Part shown: positions 36,056 to 49,468 of the stretch, in pieces
How positions within the stretch are numbered: position 1 is the first letter of the stretch
Layout of the letters: each line of letters starts with the position of its first letter
From: Gnetum montanum
Taxonomy: Eukaryota; Streptophyta; Gnetopsida; Gnetales; Gnetaceae
Length of the DNA: 64,000 nt
Direction: 5' to 3'
Assembly (NCBI GenBank): GCA_015680685.1
Contig: MNCI01018080.1
Location: 474,120-538,119, forward strand
Made by a program: the position numbers and the translations under genes
The notes under the pieces: generated by a model
Database searches by the model: none
The model's input: the letters and a program-made list of their open reading frames with translations, nothing else
Told to the model about the DNA's origin: nothing

Positions 36056-37090
36056 GTTATTTTAATAAAAATGACCCAAGATAAGCTATGAAAAGAAAAA
36101 ATGAGAGCATATTCCAATAATGGAAATCAAAAGCAATCAAGGGGAGAAAAAATAATTGAAAACAAAATACTTACTAAAAATAGCAAATAGCGGGTAAGGG
36201 GGAGTATACTTCCTTACCCAAAATGGAAAAGCACAAAGGTGATAGCAAGCCTTACCCATACCAACCTTTTAACTATCACACTTTTTGATGCCCAATTCTA
36301 GCTTCCTAGCCATCACACCCTTGGGTATGGCAAAGGGAAAAGAGAAGGTAAGGTAGGAAGATCTCACACCTTACAAAGCCAACATTGGTAATAAGGGGAT
36401 GGAAGCTATTATAGGTGTGGAGAAAAGGATGCAAATTTTAACAATTGGAATTATTATATAGTTTAAATTTGATGGAAATAGGCAAAAATGATCAAAAATA
36501 GAATACTTACTATAAGTAATAATTGGTAGGTAAGAGGGGTTTACCCCTTTACCAAAAATGGCAAGCTAAGAACGTTGAGATCAAGCTTCACTCACATTGG
36601 TCTCCTAGCTATCATACCCCCAAGTGTGCAAGGGGAGCAAGAGGGAATGAGATGGTGGGATCTCATACCTTTTAAAACCAATGTTTGTGAAAAGGGGAAA
36701 AAGTGGGATAGCCAAAATAGAAACCTACAACTTTTTCAAAATGGTTTTAGAAACTACCCAAATTCAACGATAAAGGAAGGGGGAAAGTACTTTTGGTTAG
36801 TTATGATGGAAATGTTGGTAGTGTAATGAGAATTGTGGCTAAGGTAGAACATTGGTATGTAGGTGTCCAATGTTGGTTTTGGCTATTGAAATTCACATCA
36901 AATGTTAGAAAAATCAACACCCAACCACCCACAACTTCAACACTAGGATTTTTACTAGAGGGGGTTGAGTGGTAGTGTTGGCTTTTCAAAAGGGAGCTTT
37001 AAAGTTTTTGTTGCAAAAATCAGAAATTTCCAGCAAGTAGGTAATGTTGGCTATGAGGGCAATCAAATTTGGCCACAGAAATTAGGCGAA

Positions 37091-37111
37091 GGTCCTCCTT
37101 CTTGTGCCAAG
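37091..37111 (-). promoter_or_regulatory. E1 primer-binding site
   Basis: The minus strand reads TTGGCACAAGAAGGAGGACC directly inside the 5' LTR. E2 has TTTGGTGCTAGAAGGAGGGC at the matching place. The shared core TTGG-GC-AGAAGGAGG marks the primer site used by this family. Confidence 0.6.
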
Positions 37112-37115
37112 AAAC

Positions 37116-38608
37116 TGTTGCTATGGAAAATCTTGGTCATTGGAAGAAACCAAGAATTCTTAGTTGTAGGCAGCCTTAATATCAAATCCCCTAGGACCTC
37201 TATAAGAAAAATGGAATTCAAGATGCCATGGACAGTCTAGTAGATCACCTAGGGACTTAAGGGGAAGCAAAAAGGGGGTGCAACAAAAGTATAAAAATAT
37301 GCAGATCTATGAAATAATGCACTAAAATATAACAATTATATATGGAATTGTAATTAATCTGAAATCATAAATTTCATTAAATGAACAAAGAATGAGTTCA
37401 AAGATGTGTACAAAATTGGTGCCCATGAGGGAGAAAAAAGGGGGTTCACTTGGGTAGGGGGTCAAATCCTGTTGAAGCAACAATCAACTTCATGATCTAG
37501 TATCTTTCCCACTCTTGATGCTATCAAACCTCCTTTGTCTCCACCTTAGATTTATAACATTGTTTGATGCTAGGGATTATGAAAATGTGAAGGATTGGGG
37601 TGGCCAAAGTCATCACGTTTGGATTTGGTGATCCCAAGGGGTAATGTTGACACCCAAAGCTCATAGATCCAAAGGGGGGAGTAACAGGAGCAATAGGTTG
37701 TACAGGTTCCATGCTACTAGGCCCCAAGAAGCTGCATTTTTACTAAGGAAGCAAGAGCTCTTGTATTCCAAAATGCTAAAGGTGCTAAATTACAAAAGTG
37801 TGGATCCTTGACATTGTGCCAAGGTTTGGTTTTTATAAGATTATGGCCAGGATTCAAGCTACAAATTAGCTGAAAATGGTTGACATGATTGGCTGAAAAT
37901 TAGCTACCAATGGCTAACATGATTGGCTAAAATATGGCTACCAAATTCTGATTGATTGGCTAAAAATTGGCTACCAAATTACTAATTGATTGGCTGAAAA
38001 TTGATGGCCAAATTGCCAAAAATTAGCTACCATGTTCAAAGGGTAAGTGAGATCCACCCCCATGCATCCTAGCTATCTAGCCCCTCCATGTTGTTTGATC
38101 CCCTCTCTCCTAACTAGCTAACCCTCTTGTAGGGGTGGGGGGTGGGGGAAGTGTCAACATTGAGGAGGATGGAAAGTTGACACTAGGGATGAAAGTCAAT
38201 CCCTCCAGGCTAGGCCACCCCCCTTTCCACATTGGGGGTAGGTGAGTTCTACCCCACTTGTACCCCTCCATGCTGGCCTTGAAGTCTCCTAGTTGGCTTA
38301 CCCCCTTGCAAGGGGTGTGTTAGCATAGAGAAATGTATACCCCCCATAAAACCCATTAATTTACCATTTTTGACATTCCAAAAGGTATTTTTGACTCCCC
38401 CAAACCCAAATATACACACAAGATGACTTTTTGCACTTGGGGAATGAGGCTTTGGTCACCTATGAAGCATTTTTCAACCCCAAAAGTATGAAACATGTGA
38501 GATTGCCCCTTTATGGGTTACAACCTTCACATTTACAATAAACTATTATCGTAGTTTCCATGGGATGGAATTACAAAGGTTTCAACATGCAAATTTGGTG
38601 GTGTTTCA
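37116..38608 (-). repeat. E1 5' LTR
   Basis: 1493 bp from TGTTGCTATGG to GTGTTTCA. TATA box on minus at 37830-37837. The U3 half (38040-38300) is rich in G/C runs and short inverted repeats. It pairs with 10994-12419. Confidence 0.8.
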
Positions 38609-38626
38609 ATATATATATATATATAT
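38609..38626. repeat. (AT)9 microsatellite at the E1 boundary
   Basis: Lies exactly at the outer end of the 5' LTR and may have erased the target-site duplication. Confidence 0.9.
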
Positions 38627-38642
38627 TATGATAAAGATGTAG

Positions 38643-39600
38643 CTAGATGAAATAATTCTTAGTATAGACATGATTCATGGAATATAGATATTGATTCTTG
38701 TTAGAATATGCTAAGTGGTATGCTCCATTTTCAATACTTTTTATGATAATGAAGAAATATTGCCAATTCAAAGATAATTTCATGGTTTTAGCTTTAGGAA
38801 AATGTTGTAGCAAAAGATCACCTTCTTTAACATCACTGAAGTATACATGCTTATCATGGTAATGTTCCATGCTATCTTGATGTATCTAGATATTAATTGC
38901 TATCTGTCTTTAATTTCTTAAAGTATGTCTAGTTTAACACATTGCAACTTCTCATTTTACTCATTAGATATCCTACTCTTCAAGGTTGATTATAGAGAAG
39001 GGACACCTAGTTTCACTAGTAGCATGGCTTCAAATCCATAGGTGAGCAGGAAATTGATTCATCTAGTGGCATTACAAAAGGTGGTTTGATAAACCCATAG
39101 GACATTTAATAGTTAGATATGCTAGTTCTTTTGGGATTAGTTAATCATGGTTTTAAGCATACAACGAAGGGATTTTTTGGTTGACTCAACTTGATCACTA
39201 AATTGAGGATAATAAGATGAGAAAAGGGTTAAAGTGATTTGGTATTGATTGCAAAATTTCAAAATTTTTTTGCTCTTTAATTAACATTCATTATTAGTGA
39301 TAATATAGAGTGGGATCTCAAAAATAACAATGATATTATTGAAGATAAAATGAGAAATATATTTAAAAGTGACTAGTTTAAACCAAATAACCTTAGCTCA
39401 TTTAGTAAAATACTTGGTAGTGGTTAAGATCAATTGGTTGCCTATAAAGGAGGAGGGTTGATGGATCCTATGAGGTCCAATCTGCATTTTTGAAAACGTG
39501 ATACTATCTTTGATGTGTGAAGCTCTTGGGCTAAAACATAGATAAGGGATGCATGCCTTTCACATGTGTCATAAATTTTAACTATTTTATATGTGCTTAT
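38643..39600 (-). pseudogene. E9: older Tat integrase, core and C-terminus
   Basis: On minus, 38643-38870 is an open C-terminal domain (EGDLLLQHF, LSLNWQYF and NHVYTKNYF), the Tat GPY/F-type end. Before it, about 39120-39330, the core is readable: TNNE, a KSKKILKFCNQYQI helix and YYPQFSDQVEST with the catalytic Glu. The second catalytic Asp is again Asn. Stops separate the parts. It belongs to an older Tat element that E1 probably interrupted. Confidence 0.75.
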
Positions 39601-40082
39601 AAACATGGTAGATCACCATTATCCTAACAAGATAAAGTGAAACATAAAAGATTAAGATCCTAGATGTTCATCACACATGCCTAAATGATCATATTATAAG
39701 ATCATTTTGGCTTTCTCATAACTTATAAAATGTAACATAAAACCAAATGTGAAGATGTGATAAAGATTCTTCAGATTTATAATGCAAAAATGTTTCAAGC
39801 ATTTGAAAAGGCATCCTTATAAGAGGTAGATAAACTCTTAGGAGTTTTTCTTATTTGAAGGTACTAAATGATGCCATGATACTATTCATCTTGTTTCAAG
39901 TCTATAAAGGTAACTTGTTGAGCATTGCTATGAGTGATTGGTATGCCTTGAGTTAACTAAAATAATCAATCTTTAAGAAAGATTGGATCATTCATAAGTA
40001 TAAAAGTTGTTAATGCATATGTAAACATGTTTTTGAAATAATTGATGTTTGTTAAGATGCATTTATCAAAATGTAAAATAAG

Positions 40083-40400
40083 GTTCTTAGCCAATTCTAG
40101 GTAAGGTTGGAGGTGCTAAGCAATACAAGTGTAGTCAGTATTTACTTGCCAAACGGCTAGCTAAGAATTCTCATGAATTAAAATTTTGTTTACACTAAGT
40201 TAAAGGGTTATTAAGTACACCTTGAGGAAGATCTTTATTTTGCTATATGGTTCATGCAAGATAAGATAAACTTGAATGTTTGATAACTATAATTTTTTCC
40301 TTTATAGTTTAGAACATAGGTGGTACTAAAGCCTTGAGTTGTATAAGCCCCGTCAAAGTAAAGGTGATAATCAAAGTCATTAGACATCAAATATTTGGTA
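40083..40400 (-). pseudogene. E9 archaeal-type RNase H
   Basis: LYFDGAYTTQG with FDGA at 40346-40357, then SYQTFKF, and after a stop NSxLAVWQVN and HLQPYLELAK. The order and spacing match the E1 domain at 15082-15363. The final acidic site is Asn. The stretch 39600-40080 between this and the integrase is stop-ridden. No RT could be traced to the right of 40480. Confidence 0.7.
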
Positions 40401-40430
40401 GAATATTCCTTAGATTTAGCAATGCTAGAT

Positions 40431-40545
40431 TTATTAAGGGATGAGATCCTTGTCAGTGAGATTGATTAGGAGGTGGTTTTCTTTCAAAGAAGTGAAGATG
40501 AGATTAAAGGATGAGATCCCTATCAGTGAGATTTAGGGAGGTGAT
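40431..40545 (+). repeat. Imperfect direct repeat
   Basis: Two copies of a block near gatgagatcc-t-tcagtgagatt, about 68 bp apart, followed in both by ggaggtg. Confidence 0.6.
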
Positions 40546-43360
40546 GAGATCATCAAGGAATGAAAGTTAGATCAATGATATCTTTATTTAGAGTTTTAAT
40601 GTAGTATTGTAGGGCTCATTAAGGATGAGAAGCTCATGAAGTTGGCCAAGTACCATGAAATCCATGAGAATCTACAAGATAGAAGAATGATTAATTATAA
40701 GTTAATGAATTAAGGGATATAGGATAAGGTTAGGCTATAATATAGGGAAATAAAGGAAAAGTATAGTATAGGGTAGAGAGATAAGGCAATGAAAAAGGTA
40801 AACTACAAACATTAAATAAAAAATTTTTTATGTTTTTAAAATTTTCAAATTTTTATATATTTTGAGCTTTTTTATTTCATTTGTTTTATGTTTTTCTACT
40901 AGGCCTAGAGCTATAGTTGATATATTTGCTACCATATGTTGATAAAGGAAGAGAAGGAAAGAAGAACATAGGTCCTAAGGACTTTTCAGAAAGAAGGGTG
41001 GTAGTAATACATTGTATCATAAGTATTGCTGCATGTTGCACATCATTTTATTTTTTTTGCTAGTCCTAGCACCATAGTTATTGTCATTAGTTAAGGATAA
41101 GAGAAAAATACAAGAAGAAAGATGGATATTGAACATGACATTAAGCACCATGGGGTTATGCCTATTGCATTACATCATGTTAGTTTTCTTATTTTATTAA
41201 ATTTTTTGATATTTGAATTATAATTTAAAGTTATAACCTTTCCAATGTAGGGGAAAGAGAAGACATTGGATGTTAGTTTACAATTACACACTGCACAACT
41301 TGTTTATTTACAACGCTTATTAGGGAATCACCATGATTATGCTAATGCTAATGTTAGCATCATTACTAGAGGTTGATGTTGATACTGATGCTAGTATCAA
41401 TGTCATCATCCCCTCATTAGAAAGTTATAAAACATTACCAATGTCTTCAATTTTCATGTAGGAGCATCGGGTTTTAATCTTGAGGATTATGTAATCTTGG
41501 ACATTAAGAATAGATGAGCATCAAAGTGGTATGAAACATTATCATTTAAGATTGAGGATTACGTTGTTATCTATTATTAGTAAAACTACGCTTAAGCTAC
41601 TCAATTTCTTGGGTGACATTAACATTAACACTCACTAATGTTAGCATCAGCCATTTAACTTCCAAAACTTAGCCAAATTTTTAGGTTTGATAGCAACATT
41701 TAATTTTAAGTTTTTTTTATATATTTTAGTATTTATATTTACATATTTTTAGTTTTTTATGTTTTATCCTAAGACTAATGAGATACTAATTAAGCTTTAT
41801 ATGCTTTGATACAAGGATAAACTCCAACCTAGGCTTACTATGATTGATCCAATGTACTTCTTGGTTATGGATGTGATAGTGGTGATTATCAAGAAGAAAA
41901 GTAAAGTAAATAAACTATCCATCATTAATGATAACACATTGTATCCCATACATATGTGAGCATGATCAAGGATCAAGTAGTTCATAGAGTTCTACTATAA
42001 GTATTTCCATATCTCCTATAGACAATGGTTAAGTTGAATACCACATCCTACATCCTAGAGTAGATTTTCTTGGGGATTTGATTATATGGAATCCTAGACA
42101 AGAAAGATGCAAATGTAATTATGGGTGATAATGAGGAGTCATAAGAGATCTAGATGATAATGTTGGATAGTCTATGGAGTGATTATGCTTATAAGCGATC
42201 TAACATAGATGGGATTCTTCTGTTGGATGCCCCACGGATGTAAGGTCTTTACAAATCAGCTAGAACTCACATAAGTGTTGATAGGTAAAATCTTTCTTCA
42301 TCTATTCTAATAATTAGTTATATTTATTAATGGATGTTAGCAATGCTTAGGTTTTCTTTTATATTGAGGTGTATGCTACTTGTAGGCTTTGAGATCCCAA
42401 TATATGCAAAAACTAATTAGTAGACATGAAGGTCCTAATCTGGAAAATTACAATAATGGATAACTACCATGTCCTTGTATTCTAGTAATTCCTTGATGAG
42501 ATTAACCTTACAAAGGAACATCATTGATATACTTCAATTATGGAAGTGAGTTTTGTAACTCTCTTCATAAGAGAAAGGACTATAGGTTAGAGGTCAAATG
42601 GCCAAATGACTATAGTATTAGGCTTAGGCTTGCAAGTAAGTTTTTAAGTAACTAAGTTCTACATGGATTCAAATTTAAGAATTAGTGTTTTTTTTTATTA
42701 CATAGATAAGATCTAGTTAATAGATATTGTCTATCTGGAGATGGACCCTAAAAGCAGAAATATCAAGTGAAATCTTTATAATAATGCTCTTAGTTAGAAG
42801 TAGTTGATGGAACTAGGGAAATGATTTCTCCCTATGTTTATTGAGTAGGTTCACTCCTTTAATTTTAACCTTTAATTTCCACTAAATCTAGATATTATGA
42901 AAGACAATTCAATATGTTAGAAAACAAAAAAACTAACTATCCTCAATTAATATAAAGAATATTACAATCCATGGTTTCACAATCCACAACATCCAAAACA
43001 CTCACAAACACTTAAATAATATTGCAGAGCATGATGCTTTATAATCATATAATGATTGTCCTTAATTAAAGGCATGACCAAATGAGATCAACTCATACAA
43101 GCACACAAAAGATACATACATACGTCAAATACACATACAATTTGACCATAGAGAGCTGCATACATAAATATGTACTCTCAAACTTGTGCTCTAATATAAT
43201 CATCAACTCTCCTTCCATTCTTTTAAAACATGAAATAAAATAATACCGAGTTCAAATTGAATATCCTTGGCTACTTTTATAATTTTTCATCTATTTTTAA
43301 CTATTTCCCACATTGCAACTACCAACTTGAAAGTTTCCTCAACTATATGGATCATCTTCA
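40546..43360. other. AT-rich stretch with no recognisable gene
   Basis: I see no retroelement motif and no frame beyond chance. 41330-41420 and 41620-41660 repeat gctaatgttagcatca-like words, also seen loosely at 9930-9970. It could be leader or LTR of E9. Confidence 0.4.
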
Positions 43361-43367
43361 TATTATT

Positions 43368-43585
43368 CAAGACATCTCCTAAAAAAATTCAATATTCAAG
43401 AGAGATGTCTCTACCTTGTAGGAGATTTCTCTTATTGGGGTAAGATGTCTCCTCTTGGTATGCGACGTCTTACTTGAGATGTCTTTTATCTAGAGGAGAT
43501 GCCTTTCTAGGGATTTCTCTTAACAAGATGAGATGTCTTCTTATTCTACAAGATGTCTACCAACTTGTTGGGACATCTCCTATGC
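43368..43585. repeat. Cluster of GAGATGTCT motifs
   Basis: About ten copies of GAGATGTCT, AGATGTC or GACATCTC in both orientations, spaced 15-30 bp. A related ggggagatgtccc occurs at 47257 in E4. It may be an LTR/U3 array or a decayed minisatellite. Confidence 0.6.
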
Positions 43586-43956
43586 ACTTCCAAATCTTGT
43601 TCAACATGTCTCCCTAATCTTCAAACATATTCCTAGAGTTCAAAAACTTTCAAAAACCATTTGTATTAAAAAGAAAAGAGAATCAGAAGAGATGTTCCTA
43701 CACCAACTCTTCCACCCTTCAATAAGTGAACCCCTATGAATAAGGAAGTAGAAGTAGAAGTAATCCCCCACTTGGTAAGTTTGGTCTCATGGACTCATAC
43801 AACATCATTGGTGTGTAAATCCTTCTAATAGATTAATTACTAATGCCTCTTTACTTCCCAATCGCTAGAAGCATCCCTCCTCTTGAGTATAATTGCCTTC
43901 ATTTTCATTGAAGACTTGGACTTGGTAATAGCCCCCTTTAATTCATTGATGCTTTC

Positions 43957-44338
43957 CTATATGGTTTTATCATTAACCAGTCCATGGTAATGTATAAGAT
44001 TTGAAACATTAAATATAAAATACATACCTATATCATTTGATAAGCCAATCTCAAAGGCATTATCATTAATTTTTTCCTTGATCTTGAAAGGACCCATACT
44101 CTTGGCTTTCAACATAGAGAAGTTGATACTTTTTAATCTTTTCTTATTCATGTGCATGTAAACTAAGTTACCAACAACAAAGATAGGCTTTCACTTATTC
44201 TCATTCCTCATTCCTCATGAGAACTCTCTCTTTAGCCTTCTTTTTAAGGTTTTCCTTTATTTGTGCATGAAGATCCCTCATCTCTTGTATAGAATTAGCA
44301 TTGAGTTGAGCTTCTCCCTTAAAGATCTTCACATTATT
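43957..44338 (-). pseudogene. Ty3 integrase C-terminal tail, chromovirus-like
   Basis: On minus, 44338-44200 reads an AQLNANSIQEMRDLHAQIKE helix. The open frame 43957-44157 then has VYMHMNKKRL-type sequence, MGPFKIKEKINDNAFEI (the GPF/Y motif), FIFNVSNL and YHG. This order is typical of the integrase tail in plant chromoviruses. The upstream part of the gene is absent because E4 inserted at 44345. It differs from the Tat integrase tails in E1 and E9. Confidence 0.7.
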
Positions 44339-44344
44339 CATCAT

Positions 44345-45185
44345 TGATGAAGCATGAAAATTATACTAGTTGACTAAGATATCACATCTATGATATTGTA
44401 GTTGCTATATCACATTTTCTATATCATAGGTTAAGATGATATATTGCAAATATGATGCCACAATTATAGTAAATACTTATAAATACATGTTACCTATTAT
44501 GTTTATGATACCTTTGGTCATTCTAGTAGCTAGACTCTTATAGTTTTCTTTTGTATGACTTAGCAAATAATCAATGAATACTTGCAACATGGATTTGAGA
44601 CAATTGTACGATGTCTTATTCAAGTAGTATTGTACCTATGCACATTTCATGAATGGAAATAAGATTGATATTGATTCATATTCATTATATTACTTTAACT
44701 TAGAATAGATTTTCTTTTAATATAATTTACTTTTCATGTAGTTAGTTAATATTTACCTTTTATTGCATATTAATCAATTAGTAGAATGAGCATGACCAAT
44801 TTCAAGTATAAACACACATTCACTTGGTAATCCTAGTAGTGTTATTGCTTAGTTCATCCAGTAGCATGACACTTACTAATTCTAGTAGTGGGTACATGAG
44901 TTCATGATGTGTATGACAAGTTGGGGATAAATATTCATCATACTTAGGCTAGTTTAGGATTTATCTTCATGTTATTAATTATAATAAATAATTAATTTCT
45001 ATATTATTATTTAGTTTAGTTTAAGGCCCCAACAACATCATAATCAAATACCTCACTTTGAAATTTTTGATCAATAGTTAACAATCTAGATACCATACTA
45101 GTTCCATCCACAAAATTCATTTAGATCACTCGTACACACTTATGATTCATATGGTTGAGCATAGGAGATAACTCGTCACTCATCA
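44345..45185 (+). repeat. E4 left (5') LTR
   Basis: 841 bp, TG...CA. A cluster of ATATCAC/GATATTG motifs at 44370-44460 precedes the TATAAATA at 44478-44485. Confidence 0.75.
44478..44485 (+). promoter_or_regulatory. E4 LTR TATA box
   Basis: TATAAATA on plus, with a matching TATAAACG at 49630-49637 in the right LTR. Confidence 0.55.
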
Positions 45186-45206
45186 TTGGTGCCATTATCG
45201 AGGAAG
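45186..45206 (+). promoter_or_regulatory. E4 primer-binding site
   Basis: TTGGTGCCATTATCGAGGA directly after the LTR; the same type as E5. Confidence 0.65.
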
Positions 45207-45259
45207 TGCTAGTTATCTAGATTAGTTATAACATTAATTATATTATAAATGGTAAAATA

Positions 45260-45700
45260 CTAATCTCTTCCCTAAGACACTAATAGAAGCAACTAAAAGA
45301 TGGTATAGATCATTGGAACTAGATTTAATCCACTAGTGGTCCACAATGCTTGAGCTCTTCAATGAAAAATATTAAACCTATTCAAGAGTATTCTATCTAA
45401 GAAAATAAATCCAAGAATGGAAGCAAGAAAAACATGAATCACTTAATTTGGTTAGATACTATTTTCTACTAAATGGATGCCCAAGCCATGGATTTTCTCA
45501 AAAAGAGTAGCTTCATCACATCATAGATGGGCTTTGTAACAAAATGAGGGAGACCCTTGGAATATAAAGGTTAATTGAACATGTGGTAAAAGGAGAAGAA
45601 GAGCTATGTAAATCAAAGAGCATAGAGAAATATAATCAAGATCCAACCCTTTCCAAAAGGGAGATCCATATTTATTATTAGGAAGAAGAGGTAGTTCTTA
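45260..45700 (+). pseudogene. E4 gag, later part of the capsid domain
   Basis: Starting about 75 bp after the primer site the plus frame reads LFPKTLIEATKRWYRSLE, then, after stops, MLELFNEKY, a QEWKQEKHESL helix and a GL-containing end, as in Ty3 capsid. The normal N-terminal portion is missing, so a deletion joined the leader to mid-gag. The frame remains partly readable to about 46030. No nucleocapsid finger or protease is visible. Confidence 0.65.
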
Positions 45701-48700
45701 ATAAGTTGATTTTACACAAAACCTTATCAGTATAAAAGTCTATCACTAAGATCGAAAAGTTACAACCAACTTGAAAATCATAGACGAGAAGGTATAATAA
45801 GTAGGATCAATTAATTAAGATAAGATAAGAAAAAAATGAGAAAATAGGCAAGAACACTTATTAGCAAAAAGGAAAAACAAGTATAGTAGAAGAGGATGCA
45901 TACTCAGATTTAGAGGAAAAGGATGGATGCAAAATCTAGAAATATGAACATTAAAAAGCCTATTGCCTAGTTATGTTATATCTAGAAGAGATTAGAGCTT
46001 TTTCTTTGAACCCCAAGTTCATGGAAAAGAAATTCCTAGGAGATCACCTTATCCAAAAGGCAATTATAGACAGTGCTACAACTAATAGTATAATATAAGT
46101 CAAACTTATTATCAATCTCAAGACTATCATTAACAATAATGAAAAAACCCATAATCATGGGGGATGCAATCACCAAATCAGCAATACCCCTATTGCTAGT
46201 TGGACCCTTATGGATACTATGTTTAAAAACTTATTTCTCCTAATGGTTCTAGTGTCCATGCCTCAACACACTACTACTATCCTCTTGAATACCATCAACT
46301 AACAACATGTCCTATGAAATCACCATCCCATGGCTCTCACCATCTATCATTTTCTCAATACTCTTATACTTATCTCCAACATATGTCACCACTAATAATG
46401 CAAGAAGAATTAGCACCAAAATCTCAACAAAAGAACGCCACTTGTTCTATGAACATAGAAAAGAATACTAGTGCCAGTATCCCTAAGCACAAGTCATGAA
46501 AATTTTCTTTTTGTTTAGGATAGTTTTCACATGTGTGAATAACACTAGTAGTCCTACTAGCTCATCAGAACCAATGCAAGGACAATATGGTGCAAATTCC
46601 TTCCTTACAAAAAAATGCCCTATAATCCCACACAAAAGCCAAGAATCATCACCACTCAAAAACAAAACATAGAAGTTGAACATGACACTATGGAGAAATA
46701 GAAAATTCCATGCATTACTAATAATGATAAAGGATGCAGTTGTAGGTTGAAAGTTCAAAGTATTAACATAATTCTTATACCAACCCACAACAAACTTGAG
46801 GAACAAGTATGTATGGAAAACCATATCTACATCATAGCCATTAAACCGAAAGGCACCTACTAGCTCAAGAATGAGAATATCAAATTATCAAAAAGATGCA
46901 TGGAAATATCTAGTTCACTTTTTAGCTCTTTTCCTAAGAAAATGAACCAAACAAAGAACTTAGAAAAGGACATCTTACACTCTGACCATAAACTAGAAGA
47001 AATTGTTAAATAAGAAGACCCAAGAACTAGAATAGAAAATCAAAAGAAAAACATATGTGGATCTTATAAAAAGAAAAAACCTTCTAGTATAGCTGAATAT
47101 ATGTCTCAAAAGGACTAAAACTTGATTATCATTAATGTTAAATATGATAACAAACAAAAACATAAATTACTAAGGATGATAAATGGAAAACTTATGGTAT
47201 ATAGCAATGGGAATATGCAATCCATTTTTTGAATGCTATCCCATGATTTTAATCATGGGGGAGATGTCCCATCTTGAATCAAGAACTAATAAATGCATTT
47301 TCATATTTTTTATATAATTGTTATATTTTTAATATTTTGTATTTTTGAAAAAAAATTCAATTCTTAGTATATTTTTCATTTCTTTTGAATTTTATATTTT
47401 CTATAGTCATTTACTTTATGTTTTTGCAAATATTCACTATGTTTTTGCCAATAATAGTGCTAGTCATGATGCAGAAATCAACATCATGTATTGGGTTTTT
47501 GTCCTATGCTATCAAGAAGAATGGATAAATAATCGTGTAAAGTAGTGAGACCACATCATCCACCCATCCATTTTCTATAAATAAGAGGTCTTTATCATGA
47601 AAGTAATATGGTTCTTCTCACATGAAACTAAAATTAACCCATGATCATTATGCCTAAATGGAAAAGGGAAAATGGAAAAGGATGTGGCATCAAGGGAAAA
47701 TGGAAAAGGATGTGGCATCAAGGGGACTTGTTGGTTCTTTGCACTTCCTCAATGAGTCTTACTACACCATGTATTTATGTCATTAATCATGTTTTAATTT
47801 TAATGGAAATGTGTTCTTGAATAAGTTTTGCCTTGTCATGTCACTAGAAAGACATGTTACCCATGCCTAAATGTAGGATACTTCTTGAAATTTCAAATAT
47901 CTCTTGGACTTGTCTCATTATGTGACTCGAAAGATATGTTATCCATGCTTGAAGGCATCCTTGTAACTAATTTTCAAGTTTCCTAAAATTTTAATGTTTA
48001 AGTAATTAATTAATCAAAACCACTTCATTATTTCTTTTGTCCAGTAGTAATGTTTCAATATGATTGTGATGGTTCTATGATGGCAAGTTCTAGATGAGAT
48101 AATGCAATAACACTATTAAAGTTATGGACTTGGTTTAAAACTAGGAAAGATAGGCATGATGATCATTTTAACCACAATTGATACAATAACCTATTACAAA
48201 CATGGTAAGGTATTAGATCCTAATCTCTACAATCCCTTCTCATCTGATTATTTACCTCACTATTGCATATGATTATGTACTTAATAGTTTTTGTATAGTA
48301 TAGCACATGATCCTAACCAAGGTGGTTGTGTGTGTTTGAAATAAATGCATGATCCACATTAAAGTCCTAAGGTAGCCACATATATCTATAGGGGTGGTTA
48401 TGCAAGGACATTATGATAGGAGCCTATTTGGGGAAGGATCCACTTGCATGACTTTTGTTGATCATGACTCTAAACCAACCTCACATCTTCAATGATATCA
48501 TGAATACATTCTCTAAATTCATGAATGATTTTGGATCTACTTCTTATTAATTTTGATTTATTGGTAATTTTTTTATATTAAAATTTTCACCAAGTTTAAT
48601 ATTTCTTGGCCATTTTGAAACCTCATGATTTTAAATCTTTTGCTACATTTGCAATATCTTGTGAACTAGACCTTTAATTTCAACTTTCTAAAAACATATG

Positions 48701-49468
48701 CACTCACAGAGTTGAGCTCATTTGTCATGGGGGCTAAGAATGAGATTTTTGAAATTTGCAGCATCCCATTTTTAAACATTATGGTAACTAATAAGTAAAA
48801 GTAATTAAAATGACTTAATAACTTAATGATTTTAGTTACCTTTAAGCCTTAGGAATGTTGATTAAACTTAAATGCTAAATTGCTAAATTTTTCAAAATTT
48901 AAGCTAACCAAGAATCTAGAAATAATTTAATCATGAAAAATTTCCAAAACTAACATTGATCCTTTTGTACTTGCAAATAATTCTTAAAGAAATACCTAAT
49001 ATTTAAGGTCTTTCACAAGATAAGAAAAAATAATAAGAAGAAAACAAAGAAGGACATGCCCATAGACCAATAGTATAAAAATGGATTCAAGCTTAAACAT
49101 TACATGTTTGCTACCTAGGAATCCATGGGTTAATGAGGAGACATTTTAGTGCATCCTTTAAAATTTTTGCATAAAAGGAAAAAAGCTAACATAATAATCA
49201 AGGTTGGAAAACTACCAAAACTAGTAATAACTTAAAGATTCATCATTGATGGGGTTTTGAAGGCTTTTACTATTTTGTAAACTTTGTTATCTATTTAGTT
49301 CTTTTTTTTTCCTTTTGTAATACATTCACTCTAATAATATTTTGTAATGTGATACTCAAGTTTTATAATATTATTCAATCTAGTCTTGGTCACCCTACAA
49401 TTTTTGTAATAGAACTTCATCTATTTATATATAAATTAAGGATGAATTTTTAGTAAGTCATGGAGATA
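45701..49468 (+). other. E4 interior without recognised genes
   Basis: Stop-ridden sequence. It holds a 61-codon frame at 46314-46499 of no known family, a purine block gggggagatgtccc at 47256-47269, a 28-bp tandem duplication at 47666-47721 and two copies of an agaaagacatgttacccatgc-like block near 47845 and 47930. RT or integrase motifs were not found. Confidence 0.5.
47666..47721 (+). repeat. 28-bp tandem duplication
   Basis: Two exact adjacent copies beginning gggaaaatggaaaagg; a recent slip event. Confidence 0.9.

Larger units (their letters stand above)
10994..38608 (-). mobile_element. E1: Tat/Ogre-lineage Ty3/gypsy retrotransposon, 27.6 kb with nested insertions
   Basis: Two related LTRs (10994-12419 and 37116-38608) flank gag, protease, RT, RNase H, a second archaeal-type RNase H and integrase, all on minus. 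The second RNase H between RNase H and integrase is diagnostic of the Tat lineage. Removing the family-B insertions (about 3.9 kb) and the 3.2-kb satellite still leaves about 20 kb. The five bases flanking the LTRs (gaaac on the left, atata on the right) do not match, so the target-site duplication is lost or the ends have been altered. An antisense gene lies between protease and pol. All frames carry stops, so the copy is dead. Confidence 0.8.

Noticed and set aside
36575-37240. Several overlapping ORFs on both strands
   Set aside because: Located in the leader between gag and the E1 5' LTR; no motifs and no agreement with E2.
10994-38608. Two separate elements fused by recombination
   Set aside because: E2 has the same order of parts up to its pol deletion, so a single element is simpler; not fully excluded because the flanking five-base duplication does not match.
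46483-46824. 113-codon minus ORF in E4
   Set aside because: Hydrophobic, opposite to E4 sense, no motif; likely chance.
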